Part shown: one piece after another, positions 41,634-54,600 of the stretch
Position numbering within the stretch: the stretch's first letter is position 1
Layout of the letters: the number at the start of each line of letters is the position of its first letter
Origin: Acanthosoma haemorrhoidale
Taxonomy: Eukaryota > Arthropoda > Insecta > Hemiptera > Acanthosomatidae
Direction: 5' to 3'
Assembly: GCA_930367205.1 (NCBI GenBank)
Contig: OV884009.1
Location: 104,243,189-104,307,188 of the forward strand
DNA length: 64,000 nucleotides
Notes under the pieces: generated by a model
What the model was told of the DNA's origin: nothing
The model's input: the letters and a program-made list of their open reading frames with translations, nothing else
Databases searched by the model: none
Position numbers and translations under genes: made by a program

Positions 41634-42834
41634 AACCTACCTCATTTTTTACCATTTCTTTTTCTAATTTATTTGATCAATTTACCTTAACTAATTTGTT
41701 AGGTCCGTCATGAGATCTTTAATTCAAATTGTTTTTATATGTCTTCGACATAGGAATTTATCCCGATTGAATCGCCCGATCTCAAGGCTAATGTTATAGT
41801 TATTAATAAATTGAGAAACTGATAATTGTGAAATATATACAAATAAAATGATTATAACAAATAATTATAATTATATAGAGTGCTGACATAAATTATATAA
41901 AAATATTCAATTCCTTTTGAACAAGGATAGTTACTACTAATTACGATAAAAACATGAAAATTGAGCTCAATCTCTTTTAATGGATCCATATTAAAAAAAC
42001 AATATCAATATCACCCAATCGATGATCTCCGTATAATCCACTCCACGTTACTGTTGATCTCTTCTTCTTCTTCTTCTGTTGGATACCGCCATATATATAT
42101 ACTTATACTTATATCCATTATATATATATATATATAACGGAAGTAGAACGTGAAGTAGAAAGACAATATAACCAATTTTTTATAATTATAAATTAATGTA
42201 TTTATTTATTTTTTTAAATTATTTATCCATAGAGAAACTATTGCATATCTTAAATTAAAACTGAACGAGATCAACATAAAATATCTTGGAAATTATACCA
42301 TATTTTATCTGTACAACAGTGAAGATTTAACTTGTAAACAAAACATATTAAAGGAAAAAAAATTAACTTCCCCAGAGTCTCAAAAAATATATGTTTAGTT
42401 TCTTTAATTTTTATAATACTCCTTTATTATTTATAAATATATTAAACCTAATGAGAACGGCTGATTATGGTATGTCAAAAATATTTATTTTAATTGAAGG
42501 AGCACTTTCATTCCTTGACTAATGGACAATATGTTTCTCTGCTATAAACGTTTTTATTATTATTATTTGACTTGGCATATAATTCAGATAGTACTCAAAA
42601 CCATACACACGACATTTAGACTGAAAAATCTTCATTCAGGTATGGGCATTATTGAGTTAATCGTAACACTCTTTCAGACCTTGACAGAGCGCAGTAGAAA
42701 GAAACATATTCACCAACATTTTGCCACATATTAATTTATACAGATCCACTCTAGGTATTTACCACCACAGCCCTGGCGATAATCTGTTTACAATAATATC
42801 TCTCCGGTAACATTATAAACCAATAAAACGTTGA
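41631..42834. other. AT-rich stretch with simple repeats
   Basis: A CTT run lies at about 42061-42078 and TA runs near 42091-42136. No gene recognised. Confidence 0.5.
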
Positions 42835-44880
42835 ATGAAAACAATTGTCATCTCCCATCTCCTATCTCAGCGTTGGTTAAAGCCAAGCATTATTGATCTG
42901 GTCCTCAAAAGAAGTATTCCCAATCTCTCAAAACTCATTTCCCTTCCCTGTCTAAGCGCCGACCACAACCCGGTGCTTTTCCGCATTGAAAAGGAAATTA
43001 CTGAAAATGCTTCTTCCCAAAAGTTTCTTTTCAAAACTGAAAACTGGAAAGAAATCCGAAAATTTTTAGATAAACAAATTCAACATGAACCCCTCCATTC
43101 ATCCGTTACTGACAAATGTATAACCAAATTAAACGAGGCTGTAAAATTCGCATTTATAACAGCCATATTCCCAAGACTTTCTAAGCTTAATGTACATATG
43201 TCATTTCCGAACCGTTTGAAAACACACATAGAAATTAAAACCGAATCAAAAAGAAACGACATATAAATAGCCCATTTCTTTTTTTTTTCATTTCAATTTT
43301 TACGTCAGTAATCCACTAGAGAAATGGAAAAACGAAAAGTTGTCACTCACTCTAAACGAACTTCGCTCAGGAGTTACAAATATGTGGAAAATACATAACA
43401 TTTTTACTTACATCAAACCACGTCTAACAATGACCGTGTGTACTCAAATAAAGAAAAAGTAGACCAATAAGCTTTCCATTTTAAATTTAACAGTAACCTG
43501 GCCAAACATTTAGGGCCAGCAAACCATGACCAAATTGTAAATAGGATCACCACCCAACTCCGAAGAATATCTATAGCACACTTTTTTCCATCCATTTTTC
43601 CAAAAGTCATATGCAAATAAATAGAACTGCTGAAACTAAGAACATCGCCAGGAGTAGACACAATCCCACATACAGTCATTAAAATTGACGCAAAAAGGCA
43701 ATCATACACCTCACTAAAATCTACATATACAATAGCAGCTAATAAAATCTACAATAGCAAATAGCATACAGCATACAATACACCGACACAGGTACTTCCC
43801 TTCATCCTGAAAAATAGCAAACATCATTGTCATACCTAGACCAAACAATGAACACGCAAACATGGGAAGCTATAGACCAATCAGTCTTTTGAACAGTTTT
43901 TCAAAAATATTAAAAGCTATACTCCAAAGGATCGCAAATCACGTAGAAGTTAATAATTAATGAACACTTTGGTTTCAGACCACAGACGTATTGGGATAAT
44001 AACGCTGGATATGGGTTAAGCTTTCGATACTGTATGGCAACCCCAGGCACATTCATAAACTTACGAGTTACAATTTTCTACTTTATACAATACAACTCAT
44101 CCACTCAGTCCTACCTTTCTTATAGATCTTTTTACATTGCACTTAAATCCTATCAAGAAATCATCAACAATCAGCAGGGCTTCCTCAAGGCTCTTGTCTA
44201 TCTCCTACCCATTTTAATCTATGCAACGCCGACATCCCTTCACACCACAAAAGTCAAAAGATTGTTATACACACACTACACAATCTTATTCCAATCTTAA
44301 TTTCACAATCGTCACGCAATCTACACAGGATCATTCATAATAAACACACTAGTTTGTAGGCACAAATAGAAAACTCAACGCCTATTTCAATAAATGAAAT
44401 ATTAAAATTATCCCACTTAGAACAGAGGCCATAGTATTCAGCAAACATCGACTTACATTAACTCCTCATTTATCCTCAAACTATTCCTAAATACCCTGGT
44501 ACCCTCCAGTCTCTACTCAGGAGATCCTAGACCCTTCCTTCACTTTCACAAACCACCTAAACAATCAATGTAACAAAACTCCCCCCCCCCACTTCCTGAG
44601 GTCTAAACCTCAAACGGGGTTTCCCCACAAGCACATTAAGCGAGCTCATAGGGGTACGTCGCCTGTGGTGCGCGTATTCCGATGCAATGAGATTGCTGCA
44701 TCGGTCAGCGCACCTTATGTTAGAATGTAACAACACTAAAAACCTCATCAGTAAAATGTCACCCTACTTCCACAAAAAATCAATACTGACCCCTAAAAAC
44801 AAATTAATACTACATAAAACAGTAATCGACCCCATAATGACCTTATGCCGCATCGGTTTTGAGTTACATTTGAACTGATT
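42835..44880 (+). pseudogene. Decayed non-LTR retrotransposon
   Basis: An endonuclease end at 42880-42990 reads PSIIDLVLKRSIPN and LSADHNPVLFRI. An RT start near 43880 reads GSYRPISLLNSFSKILKA. A fingers/palm trace near 44200 reads LLPILFNLCNADIP in a shifted frame, and a thumb piece near 44800 reads KLILHKTVIDPIMT. Many stops and indels. The family resembles the LINE at 45-47 kb in motif order but is too decayed to place. Confidence 0.65.
44667..44714. repeat. Strong hairpin inside the LINE relic
   Basis: Arms GGTGCGC/GCGCACC and CCGATGCA/TGCATCGG enclose an 8-10 base loop. It is preceded by a C10 run and GC-rich sequence at 44581-44660 that looks foreign to the AT-rich relic. Its function is unknown. 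Confidence 0.7.
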
Positions 44881-44995
44881 TCAGTTTATTCACCCCACCT
44901 TCAATAATTGTGTTACATATATAACTATAAATTAGAAGTACGTTAAAAGGTAAATACAATTACTTTAGGTCCAGTGGTCAACAAACAACAAATAC

Positions 44996-45007
44996 TGTCA
45001 AAGCTAA
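44996..45007. repeat. Target-site duplication (left) of the 5S-LINE unit
   Basis: TGTCAAAGCTAA, repeated exactly at 47264-47275. Confidence 0.9.
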
Positions 45008-47145
45008 TTCAATAACAACTTTATTATGATGAAATTACAATCTGCCTGATTAATAGGCAATAAATAATTGAGATAAGTGTTTTCATTCATACCATATTTA
45101 CAATTCATCATTCGTTCGCACATTCATACAATATTTACAAACAGCCCAGGGGCCCCCCAAGTCCACACGGCTGTTGCCTCCCTCGCAAGCGAAAGAGGAA
45201 GCGGAGTGTCGGGAAGTCCCCCACTTTCCCCACCAGCCACGTCACCGGATACGAGCCAGCGGAGGCTGACGAAGAGCGCGAGAGCCACATACGCTCAGGA
45301 CATGATTGGAGAAACTGGCCGTTGCCAGGACTCCCACTGTGCGCATTTATAGTAGGTCACGAGGCCACTGCCGTTTCAGTCTCCGGGGAGGATTATAGGG
45401 ATGAGTGGAGCAGTGCAATGACTGTGCTACGGGATTAGGGTGGTTGGATAGGTTACTATGGAATTTCATGAATTTGGAAGGGATGAGTTCAAGAATGTAG
45501 GGTATATTAAGATCATTATGAAGGGTTTTGTTGGTGACATAATAGGGGGCATTTACTATTGTTCTCAGGACTTTTGATTGAAAGGATTGGATGCGCTTGA
45601 TGTTCAACTTTTTTGCTGTCCCCCATAGCTCTATTCCGTATGTCCAGATTGGCTTAAGTATAACTTTGTAAATAAGTAGTTTATTTTCTATTGAGAGATG
45701 GGATGTCCTTCGAAGTAGTCTGTACAGTAGTCCAAAGCGTCTGTTTAGTTCTTGTCTTTTTAGCCTCGTGTGTGGGTTCCATGTAAGTCTTTTGTCGAGA
45801 TGGAAGCCTAAATACCTTACTGTCTCAGACACGGGGAGAGGAATCGAATTGAAAAATACTAGCGGACAGGACTTGCGGCAGAGGGTAAAGGTTATGTGGG
45901 AACATTTTGCTTCATTGAACTTGATTCGCCATTGGTTGCACCAATACTCGATCTCATCAAGGTGTTTTTGAAGGTTTTGGGATGCTATATCAGGGTCTGA
46001 GTGGGATGACAAGACTGCAGTGTCATCTGCAAATGTTGCCAAGAAGGTATGGGGGTAGAGGGGACATCAGCGGTATATAGGTTATAGAGGATGGGACCCA
46101 GGACGCTGCCCTGTGGAACTCCTGCTTTTATGGGATAGTAGTTAGAATATTCTAAACCACAGCGGACTTGGAAGAAGTGGTTTGAAAGGTAGGACTTTAG
46201 GATTAGAAAAAGGGTCTGTGGTAAATGTTTTTTGAGCTTGTAAAGCAAACCTGCGTGCCAAACCCTGTCAAAAGCTTGAGCTATGTCCAGAAATGCAGCA
46301 GTGCAATACTGTTTGGATTGAAGGGCTGAGGAAATGTGATCAACAACGCGAAGGCCTTGTTGAGTAGTGGAATGTTGTTGACGGAAGCCAAACTGATGTA
46401 TAGGGAAAAGGTTTTTGGATTCAACAATTGGAAGTAGACGTTTTAAGAGGAGTTTCTCAAATATTTTTGAGAGGATAGGGAGTAGGCTAATTGGACGGTA
46501 AGATGAGGCATCGTTGGGTGGTTTTCCGGGTTTGGCGAATAGGACAATAATGGAGTGTTTCCAGAGGAGAGGAAAGTGCGTCGTTCGGATAATGCAATTA
46601 TAGATGTAGGTTAGGAAGATTATGGCTTTATGAGGAAGCTGTTTGAGAATTTGAGGAGTAAGAAGATCATATCCACGGGATTTTCGGTAAGGTAAGTTTT
46701 TCAGACCTCAGAGGGGTTAACGGCTTTTGGTGGAAGTGAGAGAGGTATAGGTGAAGTGAGGTAATCTTCCACAGTTGTGCTGTGAGTATGGTTTTGATGA
46801 GAAAGGTGAGGTGTCAAAGTATGGGTAAGATGCAGAGCAAATTCCTCCGACCTATCATCACGACGGAGTGGGTGTGAAACAGGATGATACTTTAGGATTT
46901 TTTTAGTTACATTCCACAGAGAGTTATCCCTGGTAGAAAGAGAGGAGAGGTGGGAATTGAAGGAATCGGAACGGAAGGACGCCAATTGCCGCTTTACCAA
47001 TCTGCAGTACTGATTGTATGAGCGGCGATCAGCAGGATGTCGGGATCTTTGCCATACTGTTCTGGAACGGTGTTTGGATTGGATTAGGTCTTTGAGATGC
47101 TGAGGTAAACGATTATGATTGTAGATTTTTGGGTGACGATGGGTT
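45008..47145 (-). pseudogene. 5'-truncated LINE, reverse transcriptase and 3' UTR
   Basis: Begins downstream of the endonuclease (HPKIYNHNRLPQHLKDLI). The RT follows in three frames: PADRRSYNQYCRLVKRQLAS to about 46700, then SYRPISLLPILSKIFEKLLL and HQFGFRQQHSTTQQG, DIAQAFDRVWHAGLL, AGVPQGSVLGPILYNLYTAD to 46040, then FADDTAVLSS and the thumb with C-terminal PRRLKRQWPRDLL ending at 45347. The 3' UTR (45346-45008) shares words with 58200-58300. Two frameshifts (about 46700 and 46040) break it. All RT motifs are otherwise clear. The same family occurs at 18505-19925 and 56389-58465. Confidence 0.88.
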
Positions 47146-47263
47146 ACCAACAGCACGCGGTTTTCCCAGGCGGTCACCCATCCAAGTACTAACCACGCCC
47201 GACGTTGCTTAACTTCGGTGATCGGACGAGAACCGGTGTGTTCAACGTGGTATGGCCGTTGGC
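47146..47263 (-). rRNA. 5S rRNA sequence (retrotransposed copy)
   Basis: 118 nt, starting GCCAACGGCCATACCACG and ending CGTGCTGTTGGT. It includes the internal promoter blocks intact: AAGTTAAGCAACGTCGGGC (box A region) and GTACTTGGATGGGTGACCG (box C). Only the last one or two bases of a standard ~120-nt 5S are missing, where the LINE begins. No T-run terminator follows. It lies inside the target duplications, so it is a retrocopy rather than part of a 5S cluster. Whether it is transcribed is unknown. Confidence 0.93.
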
Positions 47264-47275
47264 TGTCAAAGCTAA
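47264..47275. repeat. Target-site duplication (right) of the 5S-LINE unit
   Basis: TGTCAAAGCTAA, identical to 44996-45007. Confidence 0.9.
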
Positions 47276-48688
47276 AGTAAAAATTAATTGAATAAAAGAA
47301 ACACCATAAGAAAGAAAGAAAGAAAAACAGAATAAACGTGGTAGTCCACTCATTAAAAGTATATGGAACTCCTGTATACATTTTTGAATAAAAACCTCAA
47401 TGACCGATTTTTCCCGGCAAATTTTCTAGTTTTGTTTCAGGCACAGTATATAATACCAATGCTATCAATCAATGGCATGTTGCGACTTTAATTTTAATAT
47501 TTTTGGGCTATGAAATCGGCGCATGCCTTGCCAACCTTACTTGAACGCAACTCGGTTGAAGCCTATCTACTTACAACACGGTACGATCACAGGGTTACCG
47601 ATTTCAATGAATCTCTTTTCGGTTTCACCAAAGGTTGGAAAAGTATTTGAGTAAGAAAAAAGTTTTTTTTTTGTTTTACGTGTGAAATACGCCAAACATC
47701 ATTGAAATAATTTTTTCACAGAAAAAAAAATGCCGGATTGCAATAAATGAGCAAAGCTTAATGAAAACTTAGAGAATCCCCATGAAAAATTACAGGGGTC
47801 TATTAGCTACGCATAATGATACCAACCCAATCTCTGCAAATAAATTAGAAACGGAGATATTAAATAAAATGTTTTATGATTTTCCATTATTTTTCTTACT
47901 TAAATAAAACATTAAACCTAATTGCTGTTCACTTATATCGAAAGTGGAGATTAAGGTTTCCAATGGTGGTAACTACTTTGCATTTATACATAATTTAAAC
48001 GAATTATGAAGTTTTAACTGGAATAAAAGAAATTAAGTAACCCCCCCCCCCCGTGAAGAATCTAGTCAAAAAATGAAGCCTTTGATTGCCGTAAAGATGT
48101 GGATTTAAATATTTAAAGCGGAGCTGAAAAGAATACGTACTTTTTTCGCTTGACTTACTTAAATCGACCTATGGTTTTTGTAACTTTTCCAGCCATGCTC
48201 ATTTAATACAATCCGGCATATTTTTTTGTATTGTGTGAATAAAAATTCAAATAGTTAATGACATATAACACAGCCCTACAAGAAAACAACAATTTTTTGG
48301 CGCCTAGGATTTTAGGAGTGATTTTAGCTATCTTTCAGGCGCTGAATCTAAATATGAAATCAATTTTTCTCTATCTGCTCTCCATTTTTAGATCCGAGTT
48401 TTTTTTTTGTAACGTGCAGTTGTAACTGACTTTTGTGCACTTCTATCACATATACAAGGATTGGCACCTGTATATTTGCCCAGTTGTCAGGCTGCTGTCC
48501 AGTTAATTTCAGGAAAATCCACCAAATGGAGTAAGCATCCCGTAACTTATGTGACCTTCTACGCTTCAACTAGAGTTGAGGTTAGTTTGCGAGTACCCGC
48601 CAAGCAAGGTAGATCGAAGTAGGCCTCGCGTGATATTTGTGTTTAGGATTTGTTATTAAGTTTACCTTAAACGTACTGCTTTGTATTT
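47276..48688. other. Nothing recognised
   Basis: AT-rich with a C run at about 48042-48053 and two short ORFs without relatives recognised. A promoter for the ORF relic that follows was not identifiable. Confidence 0.4.
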
Positions 48689-50160
48689 GTGTTTTTGAAT
48701 AGAAATAAAATGAGTTCAAGTAGTAGAAGGCTTGGTGATCAAGATAAAACCTGGGCACTGCATCAGATCTGTAAAACTTGTACAAAACATTTGCGATGGT
48801 GGACTACCGGGAAAACAAAACGTCTGCAATTCGGCATACCAATGGTTTGGAGAAAACCCAAAAACCACTTCAATGACTGCTATTTCTGCCTAGTAAATAT
48901 TACTGGAATGAATCGAAACAACCACAGTAAGTGGACTTATTCTGATTTAGTCTCTGCAAGACCCCTGGACCCTAACTCAACGGAATCGTTGATTCCTATG
49001 TTCCTCAACGTTTCAACCAGGATAAGTTTAATGACCTCACCATAGATCTCAACCGGTCAAAAGAAGCTTTTCAATTACTGGCAAAATTTCGTGGAATAAG
49101 GACCCAAAATTACATTTTACCGTACAAGAGAAAATGGTCGCTAGCCTTCTTTTCTCAAGAAGACAATCTTGTATTTTGTCAAGAAACTTTAGGACTCCTG
49201 GAAAAAATGGGTCTTCCTGACTATTTTCCAGATGGCTGGCGCCTATTTAATGACAGCTCAAAGCGAAGTTTGAAATGTCCCCTTCTACACAATTGGAAAT
49301 AATATGATTCAATACCAATTGCTCACTCAACGAAAATAAAAGAAAAATATAACACAATAGGTTGGGTCTTGGAGAAGATAAAGTATCATAAACCATCAAT
49401 GGTGAGATGTGATGACTTATAGATGGTACATTCTCCTTGGACATCTAAGTGGCCACACATCAAATATCCTTGCTTCTTGCCTGTCTCTGGGATAGCAGAG
49501 ACAAAACATATCACCTGGTTAGAAAACAGTAGGTTAAGAGACAAAACATGGAGGTTGGGGAAAAGAATGTCATTAACGACCCCTTAGTTGAACGAAAGAA
49601 AAACATATTTCCTTCACTGCATGTATGAATATGCGTTATCAAGCAGTTTGTAAAGCCTCTTGATAAGAAAGGATCATGCTTTGCACATATAGGCGAAAAA
49701 TTGACTCAGTTGAGTACGGAAAAATTTAAAGCACGAATATTTGACGGCTCATAAATAAGACGAATCGTTAAGGATTCTGCATTCGTAAATTTATTGAATA
49801 AAGCAGAACGAAAAGCCTGGACTTCATTCATAGCAGTTGTCGGAAATATTCAAACGCAAAGCTGAAAATTATGTTGAACTGGTAAACGAGATGCGTAACA
49901 GGTTCAAATCCCTTGGATGTAACATGAGTTTATGAGGTGCACTATTTACACCGCCACTTAGATCGTTCTCCTGAAAATTTAGGGGACACCAGTGAGGATC
50001 AAGGTGAAATATTTCACCAGGATATTAAAACTACGGAAGCCCGCTACCAAGGAAGATGGGATACGTACAAGATGGCAGATTACGGCTGGATTTTAAAAAA
50101 GGACTGTTCCAAAATTCATTCAAGTGTGTCACGAAAAAGAAGCTTCCGAAGTGTGCAGTG
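48689..50160 (+). pseudogene. Decayed copy of a multicopy ORF family of unknown function
   Basis: Start region MSSSSRRLGDQDKTWALHQI with CKTCTKHLRWW, FGIPMVWRKPKNHFNDCYFC (Cys pairs suggest a zinc site), then PYKRKWSLAFFSQEDNLVFC, GWRLFNDSSKRSLK and, past many stops, FKSLGCNMSL and GEIFHQDIKTTEARYQGRW to 50160. I recall this order of motifs from uncharacterised proteins present in many copies in insect and cnidarian genomes, which suggests a mobile origin. This is from memory and not checked. The middle is missing or scrambled, so the copy is dead. Confidence 0.6.
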
Positions 50161-51306
50161 ACTAGTTTCATCGATAGTGTTTTCCTCTATCTTTGTATAT
50201 AATCGTATTTGTATAATATAATAATAAATACTCCGTGTTTATTTTTTTTATTTCATCTGGGGATTTAACTTAAAATAGTTTAACGTATATTTCTCTAAAA
50301 TGTTATGTCTTAGAAATGTGAGCTCCTAGGCAAAAACTAATGCCATTTTAGAATGCAGGACATCAAATTCATATGAAATCAGCTCCAAATACTCCTGTTG
50401 GCCAGTGTTATATATAATCTTCAATAAATGAAGTTTTAAACTTTTTTCTTGGCTTTTAGAATACATTGGGAGGAAAGCTCGGCCACGTCAAATATTTTTC
50501 TATTATGACCAAAAATAGTTTTATTTTAACCGGTGAACTCATGACCATAGCCTCCATATGTTAATCTCAAGCGAGAACCCGACCCAAAACATTTATGTCC
50601 TATTGCCACAGGTCAGTTCTCCACTTTTACAGTACAGAATTTAGTATTAAAAGTATTTTAATGATTAAATGATAACACCGTTTTATCTTTGAGATAGTAC
50701 CCACATAGTTCAAAATCAGAATTATAAAACTTCTTTATTTAGGTAACATATTGAAATCAATAGAGAGTTTTGTTAGTAAAAGGTTAATATCAAGCGACCG
50801 CTATCAATTATATTTACCACTCTCAAGACATAGCCTCTATTTCATACAGCTGCTGGAAAATCCTTTGTTTTATCAGTCCGTGTGCGTGTCTGTTCTTCCA
50901 CAGTGGTAGTAAAAATTGACTCAATCCACGTAAAGTTACGTCCCCCGCCATTCTGTGTCTGTTCTGATTAGTTTTGGGTTCAAATACTGTAGCTTCAAGA
51001 ATAAATATGTAAATTAAACTTGGAAAAAGTCAAGCCTGTTTCGCTCATATGCTCCTTAAAATTCAGTTCAATTTTTCCTTTATGGCTTAGGGAATATTAA
51101 CGACGTTAACACACACACACACACACACACACACAAAGACACAATTACGATTCCAAAGACATTCCCACAAATATTTTATCAAACAATCAGCTCCGTATAT
51201 TTTATATAATCACTTATCAAGTATTTCAGAATTTCTTGACGGTGACAGATTATTTCATTCCCATAATTTGCATATGTAAATATCACTGATATTGTTTGAA
51301 TAAAAA
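50161..51306. other. AT-rich stretch with (AC)n
   Basis: An (AC)n microsatellite lies at about 51109-51135. Nothing else is recognised. Confidence 0.5.
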
Positions 51307-51690
51307 AGAGCGCCAGTCAACAGATCGCCGAGAAACTCGATGCCTTCCACATTAAAGTCAACCCGGCCAAGACGCAACGAATTGTATTCAGCTATAAATC
51401 CGGAAGAAAGAAGCTCCCGAAATCCTTCGTCTGAGACGGCAAAGAGTGCCCTGTAAGCAACAAGCTACGCTACCTTGGGATTACCCTCGGTAGACACTTG
51501 TCGTTCACTACACATCTCGGCAAGCAGTTAAAGAGTGTTAGGAAGAAATTCTTCAGCCTCGGACACCTACTTCACAGCCCGGCTTTATCGGTACGCCTCA
51601 AGCTGCTGATATACCAGAGCGTCCTAAGACCTGCTTTGATGTATGGGACCCCTCTCTTCAAGTATCTGACTCCTAACACTCTCTATTGTG
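51307..51690 (+). pseudogene. RT fragment of the older jockey-type LINE
   Basis: ASQQ/ASQQIAEKLDA-type start followed by KTQRIVFSYKSGRKKLPKSF, LRYLGITLGRHLSFTTHLGK, LSVRLKLLIYQSVLRPALMY and GTPLFKYLTPNTL. It overlaps both pieces at 10075-10314 and 13840-14552 and carries the 256 bp (51372-51627) missing there. Ends are abrupt, with no poly-A. Confidence 0.85.
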
Positions 51691-54600
51691 GACTTTTACG
51701 AAGAAAAGTTGAGTGATCTCTTGGCAATTGGAAGGGAGATTCATGGATTCTGCAAAATGGTTGTGATCGACCGCAAAAAAATCTTGCAACATGTGCTCAA
51801 TTAATACCTCAAATTGCCTTTTTTTAGATTTTAAAATTTTATTTGTCAGAATTGATTTTTTTTGTTAAACGTTTTCACATTTGGTTTATTTATTTGCTGT
51901 GTATTGAGAACCCAATTAATATTGGACATTCCTATTAAAACAAATAAATGTGCATATATATTTATATACATTATACATACATAATATACTGGTGAGAATG
52001 CTGATCCTTGGATCCAATCGTATCTCATTACATACCATCACTATTCCATTACATACAATAATTACATCTAATTAATGTTTGCAGTAAATTTAGAAGCATG
52101 TATCGAGTTAACGATTATTACAGGTATGTATTTAGTGTATCGTTACCTGTTGCTCCAAGCTGGCCAGAGTCCATGACTAGTTTGACAAGTGAAGTGCAGT
52201 GGTAGAATATTTAACAAGCAAGTGTTAAGAGAAGTGTGCCAACGTGAAGATAAAGCTAAATACTACTTTAAACTTAAATGGGGTGGACCACAATTAGAGG
52301 AAGCTGTGCCATATACCGTACATCTTGCTACGCCTATGCTTTACAATGAAATGAAGCGAAATGAAAGTAAAATAAATTATAAACTAAAACAAAAAGGCAA
52401 ACAACAAAGGTTGGGAAGGTGATTACTGACTGTGGTGTGCTGCGATGTGTTGTCTGACTGAGAAGTGAGTAACTGTGAACGGAGCGACGCCAGTGCGCAT
52501 GCACCCAGCTGGGATCCATAGCTTTATCATTCACACCTTACTACATCTTTAATTTACTTGTCGTTAGGTTCTTTTATTTATATTTGTTTATATTTATAAA
52601 TTAAATTTTACGTGAACTCCAAAGAAGAATTTTTTCATATCCCTTAGCGATGAATTTTTTTTTTTGACATAATGTATTGCATATTAGTAAAAGATTATTC
52701 GATCAAGTAAATATTTGAAATAAATCGCTTTAAATTTGAATTTATATTTAACAAATTTACATGTAAAAAAAAAACATTTTTATTATGATAAAGATGCTTT
52801 TTTATGTGAAATAAAATTGAAAACTTTAACAACCGATGGCAATTATAAGTTAATGAATGTAAGTGCGCCCGCATTAAATTTTACCTTACGTAGTCGATCA
52901 CAGCCACTAGTCCACTTTAATACCCTTGCCTTTTCGACATTGACTCAGTTCATCACCTTGGCCTTGGACTCCACCTCGACATTAGACTAACTTACTAAGA
53001 CCATGTAACTACAAAACTTACTAATCCCCTCATTTAATCAGCTTTGTACGTACCTAAAAGATAAGTTAGTCAACCCCGTGGTCAAGACAACAACTCTGAA
53101 TATGAGACTATTTATTTAATATGAGTGTCATTTGGCCCCTTTCTACCTATTATTATTATTCTAACATTACTACCCTTTATTAGATATACAAATCTCCTAA
53201 AATCAACTTAACAATCGTCTAAGACTAAAAAGTCACCCAAGCTGAAGAACGATCTTGCCTCACTACCTCCAACAAAATACTTGGTAGTACTGTTCGATAC
53301 TCATTCCTTAATGGATGTAGAATATGGTGCCTTCCAACATTCCTGCCACAACTCGTGCGATCGCTCAAATGACAGCGAGTGAAACTGCTCAAAAATCGGT
53401 CACCTATAAGATACTGGTAAGTATGGCCGAGAGGATTTGTCATTGTCTCGCACCAGATAGAGAATTTCCAGAACGTTAACTGCAGGTTGGCGAATCATGT
53501 CTTGTTACGACAGGTAACTTGGAGTCCTGCTATTAATCCGGCCCATCAGCCTTCTTGCAATCTTCTCTAAGGTTTTTGAGGAAATGGCCAATAAACATTC
53601 CACAGAGCAGAATGTTTTTTCACATTTCCTGAGCCCTATAGGAATGGCACACTGCTTGGTCATTTATGCTTGGCTCAGTCATTTTACTTCAACAAAAGCA
53701 GGTGTACGACGCACGATGAAATAAAAAAACAAAAGAAGAAGCAAAAACAATAATTATTAGTGGTTACCCTTTTAAAAAGTTGTTACGGTAATTTGATAAA
53801 TATATTTGCAGAGAGAGCAGTGAAGTTTAAACGTGCAACATAGTTAAATGATAAATAATGACGAAAGTACCAACAATATGAAAAAATCAACTACAAAACA
53901 ATATATGTATGTATATAAAGTCAACAACTAAGGTAAGCGTGATAACGGATTTTGATTGATGAAAACCATAAAGGCCACCAAAGAAAATAAGGCGGACACG
54001 CAGCCTTTCCTCAAGATCGCAAATAGGATGTGGGGTAAGCGTGAAAACAAGAAGAAACAGCCCAATTTTGAGGTAACAGAGTAAACTGAGATAATAGGGG
54101 AAAACAAAAATAGGTGACCGACTTCCAATGGTATAAACAAGCAGGTAGATTCATGCATGTTGAAATATATGCAAATAAAATAAGAATATTCATAACTGAA
54201 TAAAATTGTTTATATTTCATCCAGGCCTTATAAGTAAACTAAATTGTTCCTGTAACAAATTGTGTTCAAATTATGTGTTAAAATCATGTAATTATATTGT
54301 GTTTAAAAGTATGCTATGTACTATAGAATGTACAATGAATACAATGTATGTACTATATACAAATCCAAGTATCCAATGAACACCTAGGTCTCACCAGCAG
54401 AATTTATTCATTAAAATATTGATATTTTGCCCATTTCAGGCATCCTCATTCTTTCATCATATTTCATACTATTTCACCAAAAAAGGATCATATAAACTAA
54501 TTTGCCACTCATTGATTATACAAACATTGGGAACCATAAATTTTACATTATGGTAACTTTACTTTGTATTAGAAAAAATAATTAAAAACGGGACCCCAAT

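Larger units (their letters stand above)
45008..47263 (-). mobile_element. 5S rRNA-LINE chimera inserted as one unit
   Basis: Minus-strand order: complete 5S sequence (47263-47146), then directly a 5'-truncated LINE (47145-45008) with an AATAAA signal about 18 bases before its 3' end. The whole unit is flanked by TGTCAAAGCTAA. The duplication outside the 5S, not at the 5S-LINE joint, shows the two parts arrived in one target-primed reverse transcription event. Template switching of the RT from LINE RNA to 5S RNA is the likely mechanism. Confidence 0.9.

Noticed and set aside
45077..45352. 91-codon GC-rich ORF
   Set aside because: It is the antisense of the LINE 3' UTR and shares words with 58200-58300.
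46701..47381. ORF that runs through the 5S sequence into the LINE
   Set aside because: The upstream part is 5S rRNA and AT-rich flank read by chance; only the part from about 47145 downward is LINE coding sequence.
49895..49925. B-box-like GGTTCAAATCCC
   Set aside because: It lies in the coding relic (FKSLGC block) and has no A-box at the right distance, so it is not a tRNA or SINE.
52189..52422. 77-codon ORF considered as a host exon
   Set aside because: No splice-site-bounded match to a known family could be recognised.
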